Source of the DNA: Anthoceros angustus
Taxonomy: Eukaryota > Streptophyta > Anthocerotopsida > Anthocerotales > Anthocerotaceae
Direction: 5' to 3'
DNA length: 64,000 nt
NCBI GenBank assembly: GCA_010909165.1
Contig: MU008158.1
Location: forward strand, 2,009,478 to 2,073,477
The notes under the pieces were generated by a model. The model had not been told where the DNA came from, did no database searches, and saw nothing but the letters and a program-made list of their open reading frames with translations. Positions 44,880-56,600 of the stretch are shown one piece after another; within the stretch, counting starts at the first letter, position 1, and each line of letters begins with the position of its first letter. The position numbers and the translations under genes are program-made.

Positions 44880-47800
44880 TTCTCGTGTGGACGCGCGCAC
44901 TTCCGCATTGCGACAAATGTTCACTTCTTGAGTGCAGTCCGTGGTGGAGGAGGACTCATCGCAGGCTCGTTTCGCTTTCTTCCTCCCACTCCAAGAAATA
45001 TGAATCTCACACCGCAATGGATAGAAGTCTGGAGGGAGGGGTCGGAAGTGGCGAACGGTTGTGCAGCGGTCCGAGGTCCGTTTAATGGAAATGCTAGTGG
45101 TGGAGAAGGACACCCAAATGTGGATGAAGAGAATGTTTTCCAGACACCAGAAGACGAAGTCCACCTTCCTATCATCCAAAACCTATGTCCGAGACGCTGC
45201 AGCCGAGAAGCGAACATGATATCGGGTCTGCGCGCTTTTATGAAAGAGGGGACTGTGTTGCGGATTTTCGAAACCATGTTGCAACAAATTGTGCATCCAA
45301 ATGTTGACCAAAGAAGGCTTCAGAGCAGTTCCCGAGGTTGAGGCCGACAGAAACATTTCTTCACCCCTTGTCGACTCATTTTGGAGGCCAGCTCAAGACA
45401 AGAGTTATAACCCATCTCATGGGTCTGCTCCAATGAGATCCCGCCTGAAAGCCTTCCGGTGTACTGCATCGGCTCAACAAGATATGAAGAGTTGAAGAGG
45501 AGGGTATTGTGTAATGCTCCATGGGATGAGAATAAGCCAAGTCCTCGGGTGCAATCCTCCCATGCTTTGGGTGCGATTGCGTGGATGGACTCTACATTTA
45601 TCCACTTGGCGAGCGCCCAAACGTGAGGTGTATAACTTGCAGACACATTCACTAAGCTAGAGGTCCGGACACAATACAAAGGGAAATGGAGCACAAAGGA
45701 TTGCGCTTTATTTCATATGCCTACTGCGCTTTGGGAACAACTTCAAACGGGTGAAGATACCCAAGTCCAATAGGTTTTCGACATGTTCATTATGCGAGGA
45801 TTGAAGTTCAACATAAGAAGCAGACGCCGCACCGACCAAGGTACGACTTTCCAAGCCCAATGCCGCTTTGGACATTAATCGCGGCAAAGTTGTGCTCACA
45901 CAGTGCTCACCGCACGAGTGCTCACCTTCCCAACAGGTGATGTCGGTTCCTACCTATTCCTCCAGATGGTGATTCCGGCAACACTATGTTGCATGCATGC
46001 CACCCAGAGAGACCGCTAGGGCGACATGCCGGCGCCCGGTTACCACGTTGCCAACATGCCCGTCGATGACTAGTGGGGTGCCCGAATGCCGCAGATGAAC
46101 CATTGGGTTACCGAATTCAGCGAATTTGTGGAATGCCGATGCGGCGCCCACACATGTGATCATGTTATGCCGGGGCCCACGCACTTGTGTGTTCTGTTAT
46201 GCCGCCGACCATGTACTAGAGATTACATGCCGCTGTATCGTTGTTCCTGTGCTTAGCGCCAGTCGCCGCTCTTCATCTTGCCGACACCGTATGTTGCCGA
46301 ATGCCGGACCATGTATGGGGCATGCCGCACCCATGTACTTGTGATGCCTGCATGGCGACGGGCGGTACTTGTGCGCCGCATGCCTACGCCTGTGCGGGTG
46401 GAGTCACACGACGCACAGCACCATGGTGCCGCGCGAGCAGGCACCCATGGTGCGGGCATGCCTGCGTTCTCGGTACAAGACGCCCGCCGGTCTCTATATC
46501 GTTATTGCCGCCGGCGAGCTTAGGCTCCAATGGTGCCGTGATGCCCTGAAACTAGTGTCCGCGACATGGTCGGATTGAAGCATGCATGATTATGCGTCAT
46601 CGAATTTTGGCATGCATGCAATGGCATGTTTGCGGACCTTTCACGTTGTTTTGATCATGCCTTGATGCGTCCGCCTCTTGGTTCCAGTTCTCGCCCCTAG
46701 CCCTAACATTGTACTTTCATTTGTCTCGCAATCAGACATCGTGATGCTGGATAAGCATCGTATCCGCTCGATGGATGAACGGAAAAAGCTTCACAAGCAT
46801 CGCACAAAAGGGTACAAGGAGCCACACAAGTATATGTTATTATGTATCGATGGAATGGATCGAAAAACGCCTCCCCATATCTTAAGGTGGCGAAGGACTT
46901 AAAGAGGAAGCAAGATTACAAAGGTGCATGTAGTGGGTTGCATGATTCATAATTACACATTCAAGGCGAGGGCGTATCTCCACTATGCGAATTTGAGGAA
47001 TGATGCAAATTTGACGATTTCTATTATACGATGTGATCCTCACTTATGAAGGGTTGCTTCCTAAAGTTTTATATTTGCATTTGGACAACACATGCGGGAG
47101 AACAAGAATCACCGCTCTTTGCTTACCTCAACATGCTCCGACCTAGGAACGCTTTGAGAAGGTGAAGGTTGGTTTTCTTCTTGTTGGGCATACACACGAT
47201 CAAGTCGACCAAATGTTTTCTTGTTTCTCAAACATCTCAAACACAAAGAGGCTAGAACCCTACCAACTATGTGACATTTTGAGAAGATACACCGAACCCA
47301 AGTGAAGGTGGTAACGGAAGTTGCTGATTTCGCTCATTTGTGTGGCCGATGCGATCGGAGAAGGAGGTCGGAAGTACAAAGTCAAAGGGAAGTTGAACAA
47401 CCTTCGCTCCAACACCGATTCAAAATTACCCAAGAAGACAAAGTGGGACGGGAAAGGTAATCATTCGGAGTAAACACTACTTCTCCATTGTGGAAATCGA
47501 AGATGGCCTCGAGTTCTTGTCGTTTGTGCCACATCATCGGCCCAACTCCCTAATGGCATTGCGTGCAAAAGACAAGAAAGGGAGTGGAGGAGGCTTGAGT
47601 GCACGTGATGGCGAGATCACTTGAAGAAAGGGATGCTGAAGTTACCAACTTATGTGAATGCTGTTGAGGGGGAGTGGTGGGATGATTTCTGGAAGGATCA
47701 AGAGGAGATCGCAACGATTGTGGACCATAACATCGGACTTGTTTTGAAAAGCCCGTGGAAGTGGTACGATAGGGCAGCGGCAGAAGCAAATGTGCCTCCC

Positions 47801-48388
47801 TTGCTGGTTCCGGATGAAGCTCTCCTGGACGAAGCATTATTGCGGGATGTACCACAACGGGACATGTACCTGGGAGCATATCAGAACATTGAACGACGTG
47901 AAGAGGAAGTGGAGAGGATGAATGGTGACATCATGGAGATTAGAAAAGGTATGTTCATTGTAACGCCTTGTGAGGGCGATACTCACAATAGGGCATTCTG
48001 GGTGGCCAAGGTTGTTGGTGTCCACCTCACCGCCCACCCCTATTTCTTGTTTCGGTGTATGGACCCAAAACACAGATGCTTTTGAAGATGGGGAATACTG
48101 TGTCCGAAGCGACATAGCAGCACCTTTGAAAGGCAAGGCGGGAAAAGGTTCCAGGCCTCCGAACATCCAGAAGCTCTTCGTCCATAAAACCATTATTGTG
48201 TATTATGGGTTCAAGCTGACATCCAGGAAACATCTCACGCAGCAGACAAGAAAGCGATCAGAGAGAAATTGAATGCTCTTCGTCCTCACATCGTGCCCTC
48301 CACCCTAGATGCAGGTATCGATAGCGAAGATGATGGTCATGAAGTAGTCCTCTCTAAGGAAGAAGGTTTAGAGTCAGGCGAAGAGTGA
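44880..48388 (+). pseudogene. DUF7869-like transposon protein gene, interrupted
   Basis: The strongest block is GFLLVGHTHDQVDQMFSCFS (47,170-47,229), preceded by YLHLDNTC (about 47,070-47,095), LLCIDGMD (46,837-46,860) and VHVVGCMIHNYTFKARAYLH (46,925-46,985). These blocks, in this order, are typical of the widespread uncharacterised DUF7869 proteins, often found in transposon-like contexts. Upstream VKIPKSNRFSTCSLCE (45,751-45,797) matches their N-terminal Cys region, and RMLTKEGF-type and WRPAQDKSYN-type text lies at 45,300-45,420. A 154-codon stretch at 47,621-48,085 is intact and ends in a domain containing CEGDTHNRAFWVAKVVGVHL. The last stop is at about 48,386. Frameshifts and an inserted repeat array break it. 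A transposase role is inference. Confidence 0.72.
45930..46660. repeat. ATGCCG-rich degenerate minisatellite inside the DUF7869-like gene
   Basis: ATGCCG or ATGCC recurs roughly every 25-35 bp (about 45,997, 46,025, 46,054, 46,087, 46,135, 46,175, 46,201, 46,229, 46,302, 46,323, 46,347, 46,380). It is often followed by CCATGTA or ACTTGTG. The array separates two blocks that adjoin in related proteins (KIPKSNRFSTC...CE and the KLHKHRTKGYKEPHKY...CIDGMD region), so it looks inserted or expanded within the gene. Confidence 0.65.
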
Positions 48389-48389
48389 G

Positions 48390-51157
48390 GATGTGATTCT
48401 GATGGTTGGTAAAAGATAAGTGAGATCTAATGGATGGTGTTGTCATTGCCAATGAGAAGACGGGAGCGTAGTATCAGGTTGTGAGTGAATTTTATTATCT
48501 CCCGTATCACCCCCCTTACATGAAACGGATCGATTTCTTCATTGAACATTCTCGCAGTGAAGTAGAGATCCCAAATCCCTAGGGTTTATCACACTTTGTT
48601 TCCCCAACCCTAGTTTGAGGCATGTTGCGGAAAGAACAGACACGGGGAGGGGGATAAAACAAAGTTCCTCCCGCTCATGTGGACTGTGCAAATGGGAGAA
48701 TTAGAGCATCGAAAGTGATTAGGTGGGATTCGCCACTAGGAGGAGCTTCACGCCTGGGTTCCCCAGTGCGTTTCTTTCTACACTCATTCTCAAAATGTCC
48801 CATACGACCTGCGATATGTCCCTGTGGGACTACAAAATGCAAGGGTTTATGACAGTTTTATGATGATGAAGACAACTTGAGAAATGACAAGGGATGGCAG
48901 GGTTTTTGTGTTAAATGTCGCCATATTGAAATCGTGTTCGCGAGAATGTATGACGTGCCCACAATCGGGGTCCAGGTCACAGTCATAGGACTGGATTACC
49001 CTTTGACGACCATGGCAAGCTCGCTGCTGTCCACCCACCCTGCCGGCGACGCCCGGCCTAGTTCGCATCGCCCATCCGCAGCCCGAACGGCATCACATGA
49101 AGACACGCCCGTTAGCTCCTCCCACCCACGCCACCCGCCCCGACACTGACATCGCCGGTGACGCTTTGGTCAGACAGGCGCATAGGCGCGCCTTCTCCTT
49201 ACGCCCAGCTCGCTGCGGCGCATGCCATCCGCGCATGTCCGTAAGTCTGTATCGCATCCACTTCATGCCATGTACGCTTGTCCTGCGGCTGTTCAGCATG
49301 TATTTGAATGAGGTGGGGTTCGTGGTTATAAGCATGCATTTGATCAATGGTAATGCATATTTTTGTGTTCTCCAAATCCACTTTCGATCATAAGACAAAT
49401 TAAGAAACAACATGATGAGTATCATAATTTTATGTATATAATTATCCTTGTTCGTTGGAACCATAATGGTGGCGCCGACGTTTTTCCCTTCATGCCACTA
49501 CCATAAAGTAGTTACCATGCCGTACCTTACTTACTCCGAGCAAACCTTCAATGGCCATGTACCGGATTGTTCACAAACCGCCTTCCCATGTTCAATGGTG
49601 GCGCCATTGTCCATATATCCCTGCTGATGCCTCGTAGTCGAAAATCCTAAAATTGCCCGCCAACATAGCATTCCCTTCTTTGCGTGCTTCCGGCTTGACA
49701 CTCCGCCATCCTTCCTCTTCTCGACCGTAGCCACAACCGCGAGAGCGGCTCGTTCTGCCTCACGCCCACAAGCATTGGCCATCCCGCACCGCCTCCTCAT
49801 TCTACGGCATTCTTGGGCCTCCGGCTGAACGAGGTCGATGGAGGCCAGTCTACCACCGCAAGGAAACAAAGCGCATATATTCAACGGATAGTTCTAAGAC
49901 ACCGATCACCGATTCACATCCTTTCTATCTTCCAAAGGACATCGCTCATGAAAGCCAAGCTCTTACCTTCATGCGCTTGGCGGCCTCTTTCGTTCTGGTC
50001 CATGTCTTCCCATGTGAACATCACCTAAAAGCACAATACATGGAATCCCACTGGTGAGAACACAAGCGCCTTACCACTAATCAATCTGATGCAAAACTAT
50101 TTGAAAACCACCCACCTCTGCGGATTCCATTAGCGGCCCAAAAATTGGCATTTCCTCAACCCCATGCAAGACTCCCCATTTGGTTTCCTCCAAGTTTGGG
50201 TCCTCCCCACACCGCATTGAAGTCAAGTACACCTCCGCCAAACAAGTTGGTTCCAGCTCCATGCTTCGCCATTCGTTTCCAGCTATCATCGGGCACCTCG
50301 CCAAGAACCATTCCCACGCTCATACCGCTCAACACCCCACCCAATAGCCCCCACCATGCTTGGCAGGTGATGCCTGTATGCAGCCATTCTCTCCTCGTGG
50401 TCCGCATAATCCAAGCTCCTTCCTTCACTTTCTGGAGTTGTAGTTCTTGCTCGCACGCCAGCTTGGAGAATTTTGTCTTGATCACCTCTCTATTCGTGAC
50501 GGCTGGAAACTCACTACCAGTCCACCCACCAGATCTCCGGTGGTGCTTGGTCCAAGACTTTAGAAAAGTGAGCTTTGTGGTAACCAGCTTCTTGAATTCT
50601 CTTCTCCGTGTTTCTTTCCCGCCGGTGACACACGTCACGGACATGTCCGCCCACCTTCGACTCTGCACAAAGACGAATAATCAGCGAGCACCATGAACTT
50701 GATCACCTGGATGACCTCCGCAGCGGGCGAGGCCTTATCAAGTCCGACAGCGGCCTCCTTCCACAAAGCGGTGGAGTGGTTGAGTGTAATCGTCCATGCT
50801 CTTCGCCATGCCATTGGTGGAGGTGCCATCGATTTGTCCTCCTCCCCGCATGTCCGCGGAGTCCATACCGTTGTTGTCATTGACACCCACATTGCGGTCT
50901 CCTTCATCATCCTCCCATCTTGCAAGTCCTCCTCCGGTCCACCCCTTTAGAAGTATACGTGGTCTCCTTCCGTGAGGGTGACATGCCGGATTACCTGTCC
51001 AAAGCAGTAATGCGAATATCACCCTATGTGGACTCGACCTGGACAACCTTCGCAGTGTCCGAGGCCCTGTGGATGTCCTTGGACATAGCTAACTGTGTGA
51101 ACATTACACATGTAAGAGAAAGAAGCTGTGTGTAGATCATGTTTAAACACCGGCAGA
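48390..51157. other. CACTA-2 middle part, no gene assigned
   Basis: No recognisable protein is seen. A 170-codon minus-strand open stretch at 50,156-50,668 contains LTFLKSWTKHHRRSGGWTGS and KLACEQELQLQKVKEGAW, with a helical, charged look. A further stretch at 50,738-51,046 contains ILLKGWTGGGLARWEDDEGD. The two may belong to one minus-strand gene, family unknown. 48,400-49,000 and 49,200-49,530 look non-coding. Confidence 0.3.
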
Positions 51158-54100
51158 TGCTACAATCACGCCCTGCTTGAACACTAACGCCCTTGACTAT
51201 TCACCAGCCCTCCAATGCCTTGGTGTGCGCCGCCTACCCACCTACGTCATTGCACATACGGTCCAATCAGAAAAGCCGCCAGAACATTGGTGTGGGCCAC
51301 GCCACCATGTCTTTGGTCGAGCGCAACCCTTTTGCGCCGGGTCCATCACGCTCCCGTTCAAGTTGCCACTAGGCAAACCGCTGCGCTGCCGCACACACCG
51401 GCATCGGACATTTGCCGTAGCCTGCACCTCTCCATGAGCCGCTGCCCATCTCTTGCCACTGATGACGCCACCACGCCACGCCGCTTGCTGGTGCGGTTTC
51501 CCACACCCCACTCGCAAGCACGCAAAGACCCATTTCCGCCGCACCTGCTTCGCTTGTGCTCCACCGCCATCGCTACCGCAATGTCTCCTTCGACATTGGC
51601 TTGCAGCAGGCTGTGAGGGTCTATCAATTGCCGCTGCATGCACGTTCTTTGTCTGCAAATGGTGGGTCTCGTAACCAAAGAGGACTGATGCCCCATCGCC
51701 TTCAAACATCGAAGGGTCTTATAGAAAAGTGATTACAAGGGTGGCCCGCCGGGCCGACATCCGGATTAACAATGAATTGCGACAAGGGCTACCGTGTGGA
51801 AGCTCACCGTCCACTGCTACCATCACTTTCGCCCCCATTGCTTCAACCGCAATCACCCCAAGTGCATGCATTGCGGGCACCGATGATCGGCAACACCTCA
51901 TGGGTATACATATTCAAGCGCAGTCCATGCAGCTGACGTAACCAAACCATGGAGTCATGCTCAACGTCATGTCGCATCATCGAGTTCCCTCCTGGTTTCC
52001 ACCATCATCTATTGTGGCCATTTGAGAGCTGGCCATCGACGCGTGGCTTGCTCATGCCGCTACCAACTCGTTGTGGTATCTGACGGGAATGTGCCGGGCT
52101 CCGGCGACCCCGACCAAGGCCGGCTCTTCGACTGAGGAGGCAAACTCGGACGGATGCCGCGAGTCCATGGCATCCTTCGGATGAGCATTGTCACGAGGTT
52201 TTCTATTAAGACACCAACCACCACCACCCCTTCACACGCCAACAAGTGATGAGAATTGGTGTCGTGCGGGGTACGCTAATGGCCATGTACTCGAGCTTGT
52301 CATCAAGGACGCCGACATGTACTCGCGCTTGTTGGTGGAGACGCCGACATCACGATTGGTGCCGCCGACCATGTCCCAAGGTCCGCGCACGCCGACGTGA
52401 TGGGGTTTACGACGAGGAGATATTCTTCAAGGCCGAATATTCCGCCCGCTTAAACCACGCCTGGATTGACACGATGGGTCTACATCCACCACTCGTTTTG
52501 AATCATTCCAAGAATTCGCTGTGGCATCTTCCGCTCAAACACTTCACGCCCGGCGGCGTTTGACGCCTGTGATGGATTTGCAATTGGGTTGCCCAAGAAC
52601 CCCGGGAGATCCGACGCCAGCCTCGATGGCGTGGTCGGCCCCTCACCGATTATGTGTCCTGCTATGTGGAGCCTCACAAAGCGACGGAAGGAGATGCAAG
52701 ATGCCCGCCTCCCGAAGCCCATCGGTCTTGGAATCATGCCCCACTCCTCTCGTCGGTGACTACGTTGTTGCCCAAGCATTCCGCTTAGGGATGTCGATCG
52801 ACCAGGAGTTTTCTTGGAGACACCCTAAGTGGTCGATGCGCTTGTCGAGCCGCCGGCTCATCGACGATGAAGGAATACCATTGGGCCCAACTGCCCCATT
52901 ACGACGGAGGCCCTGTGCTTGTGCGAGGCGAGGACAAGACGAATAGGCCAAGCCGTGGTGGGTTGGTGCCATCACAGTGGGAAGCGCGGTTGCAGCGCTA
53001 AAGAACTCGGTGAATTCATAGTGGACATACTGGGTGAGATGCGAAAGAATGAGAATCAAGAACATGGCGATGGTTGTGGAGGTAGGGACCCAAGCGCTCA
53101 CCTTGATGTTCAACCGCCACCGAGTTTGAGCCGATTTGATATCCGCTGTGGAGCCGTGGAGCCCGCCTTTGGGGAGGAGAGCACGGCGCGCCATCACCGT
53201 GGAGGCGGAGGATTTGGTTTCGCCGAGGGTGAAGCGCGGGTGAAGGAAACGGATGAGGGTGGGATGTTGCACCGCATCTACGGGTGGGAGCCATGCCGCA
53301 ATCGCGGATGTGGCTCGAGAACCGCCGCTCGCCGGCCGCGCGGGAAGGGAAATTGGCTCTTATGAAGAAGTCGGTCGATCGAAATGGGTAGTGGGGTTTG
53401 CTCGTAAATTGCGCGTGCTACAATCACGCCCCGCGTTTGAACACTAACGTCTTGACTATTCACCAGCCCTCCAATGCCTTGGTGCGGTAGCCGCCTACCC
53501 ACCTACGTCATTGCACTGCATCGGGTCCAATCGGTAAGCCGCCAGAACATTGGTGTGTGGGCCCGCCACCATGTCCGCTTTGTCGAGCGCAACCCTTTTG
53601 CGCCTTCGCTCCATCACGCTCCCGTTCAAGTTGCCACTAAACCGGCGGTTCTTGTGCACGCGCATCGGACATTGTCGATCGGGCACCTCGGCATGAGCCG
53701 CTGCCCATCCTTGCCGGTGATGGCGCCACCACGCCACGCCGTTTCAGTGGTGCGTGTTTCGATCACACCCACTCGCAAGCACGCGGCACCCATTTCCGCT
53801 TCGCACCCGTTTCTGCTTGTCGTTCCCACCGCCATCGCGCGCCTTCGCAATGTCTGCTTCGACATTGGCTTGCGCAGGCTGTAGGGTCTATCAATTGCGC
53901 TGTTGCATGCGCATTCTTGTCTTGCAAATGGTGGGTCTCGTAACCAAAGAGGACCACCCATCGCCTTCAAACATCGAAGGTCATTCTTATAAGCGGTGAT
54001 TACAAGGGTGGCCTGCCCGACATGGATTAACAATGAATTGCGACAAGGGCTACCGTGTGGAAGCTTCACGCTCACTTTATTACCATCACTTCGCTTCCCA

Positions 54101-55669
54101 TTGCTTCAATCCGCACTTTAGACCAAGTGCATGCATTGCGGGCACCGTATGATCGGCAACACCTCATGGGTATACATATTCAAGCAGTCCATACGGCAGA
54201 CGTAACCAAACCATGGAGTCATGCTCAACGCCGTACGCATCATCGAGTTCCCTCCCAAGGTTTCCACCATCATCTATTGTGGCCATTTGAGAGGCCATCG
54301 GCGTGGCTTGCTCATGCCCGTTACCAACTCTGTGGTATCGACGGGAATGTGCCGGGCTCCTCGGGCGACCACGACCGGCTCTTGACCGATTGAGGGCAAA
54401 CTCGGGACGGATGCTGCGAGTCCATGGCATCCTTCGGATGAGCATTGCCGAGGTTTTCTATTAAGACACCAACCACCACCACCCCTTCACACGCCAACAA
54501 GATTGGTGTCAAAAGTACGCCCAATGGCCATGTACTCGAGCTTGTCATCGGGGACGACATGTACTCGCGCTTGTTGGTGGAGACGACATCACGATTGGCG
54601 GGCCGCCGACCATGTCCAGAAGGTCGGACGCCGACGTGATGGGGTTTACTGGCGAGGAGATATTCTTCAAGGCCGAATATTCCGCCCGCTTAAACCACGC
54701 CACGCCTGGATTGACGCATTCCGGGTCTACATCACCACTACGGCTCGTTGAATCATTCCAAGAATTCGTTGTGGCATCTTCCGCTCAAACACTTCACGCC
54801 TCGGCGATGTCGGACGACGCCGGATGGATTTGCAATTGGGTTGCCCAAGAACCCCGGGAGATCCAGCTCCTCGATGGCGGTGGTCGCCGGCCCTCACCGA
54901 TTATGTGTCCCGCTATGTGGAGCCTCACAAAGCGACGGAAGGAGATGCAAGATGCCCGCCTCCCAAATGGGTTCCGGTCTTGGAATCATGCCCCACTCCT
55001 CTCGGTGACTACGTTGTTGCCCAAGCATTCCGCTTAGGGATGTCGATCGACTAGGAGTTTTCTTGGAGACACGGTAAGTGGTCGATGCGCTTGTCGAGCC
55101 GCCGGCTCATCGACGATGAAGGAATACCATTGGGCCCAACTGCCCCATTACGACGGAGGCCCTGTGCTTGTGCGAGGCGAGGACAAGACGAATAGGCCAA
55201 GCCGTGGTGGGTTGGTGCCATCACAGTGGGAAGCGCGGTTGCAGCGCTAAAGAACTCGGTGAATTCATAGTGGACATACTGGGTGAGATGCGAAAGAATG
55301 AGAATCAAGAACATGGCGATGGTTGTGGAGGTAGGGACCCAAGCGCTCACCTTGATGTTCAACCGCCACCGAGTTTGAGCCGATTTGATATCCGCTGTGG
55401 AGCCGTGGAGCCCGCCTTTGGGGAGGAGAGCACCGCCATCACCGTGGAGGCGGAGGATTTGGTTTCGCCGAGGGTGAAGCGCGGGTGAAGGAAACGGATG
55501 AGGGTGGGATGTTGCACCGCATCTACGGGTGGGAGCCATGCCGCAATCGCGGATGTGGCTCGAGAACCGCCGCTCGCCGGCCGCGCGGGAAGGGAAATTG
55601 GCTCTTATGAAGAAGTCGGTCGATCGAAATGGGTAGTGGGGTTTGCTCGTAAATTGCGCGTGCTACAAT
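51158..55669. repeat. 2.25-kb direct tandem duplication
   Basis: Copy 1 (51,167-53,424) and copy 2 (53,425-55,669) start with CACGCCC and end with TGCTACAAT. That 9-bp word also precedes copy 1, so the duplication joined two TGCTACAAT sites. The first ~1.6 kb of the copies differ by many short indel patches. From about 52,830 versus 55,077 to their ends they are almost identical; the only differences seen there are a 4-bp indel (GGCG at about 53,188) and the join itself. The plus strand of the conserved part holds an open stretch with KELGEFIVDILGEMRKNENQ (52,919-53,365 and 55,168-55,488). No family is recognised. Confidence 0.93.
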
Positions 55670-56600
55670 GGCTCGAGCATTTTGTGGCATACGCCGACTT
55701 TCGCTTGAACGACGAGGGTACCTTCCATATACTCGAGGCTTGTGACCTTATCGTGCGATGTTGCCATTGCATGGGTGCTCGCAAAGGGCATGCCTTGATT
55801 GTGGGATCTGTTGCTTTCATGTTCGGCTTAACCGCTTGCACCTCCCGCTTGAAGTGGAAGTGCGCCGGGAATGCCACTTCGATTGTTTGGGTAGGAAGAC
55901 TGAGCTTGTGCTTCATCCAGCCATGAACACTTTTTGTGTCGCTCGGACGCGATGCTCGGGTCAGGACCCCACGTAGTTTAGTGTAGCATCCTTGCGTTTT
56001 GGTCGCCTCGAGCGGCTCATTTTGTGTGGCTCTTCCGAGTGCAATGGTCGTGGTTCACTAGATCCAATTGCATACCGTTATGCTTTCCATTGCATATTGT
56101 TAGTATTTTCATCTCGAGTCCGAATCGCCCAAAGCAACACGGAGCAATAGCCATTAATGCGACCGTGATGCCGATCCTTGCCAAATTACGCCCACTCATC
56201 AGACTGCTCGGCTCGGAATAGCCACGGTTTCATGGGGAGCACCGACCGCAGAGACAACCTTTGACACCAGATTTAATCGGGTAGTCGACCGGCTACGCTG
56301 CATCATTTGCAGCAATCACGGCCGGGCACCCATACCCGCCCAAGGAGTGACAAGAAGAGCGCTCGGTCCCGGAGTCGCAATTTTGCGCCATCGAGTGCCT
56401 TATTCGTAATCGCTTCCATAATGATGCATTTGCTCACGCTTGTTCTGTGTGTCTTCATCCCTTTCTAGTAAGAAATCCCATTTGGAAGGAACAGGGTGCA
56501 ATGTACCAACCGCCCCTCCCCACATCCGGATGTGCCAATGCGCTGTGTGACGGAATGTGAAGGCCGGTCTTATGGTCTCGCCGATAACGACAAGCGCCGA
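55670..56600. other. single-copy continuation of the duplicated segment
   Basis: The plus strand stays open through the duplication end to 55,926 (HFVAYADFRLNDEGTFHILE, CHCMGARKGHALIVG), so the element's original coding-like text continues here, while in copy 1 it is cut at the junction. From 55,930 to 56,450 no gene is seen. The family is unknown. Confidence 0.35.
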
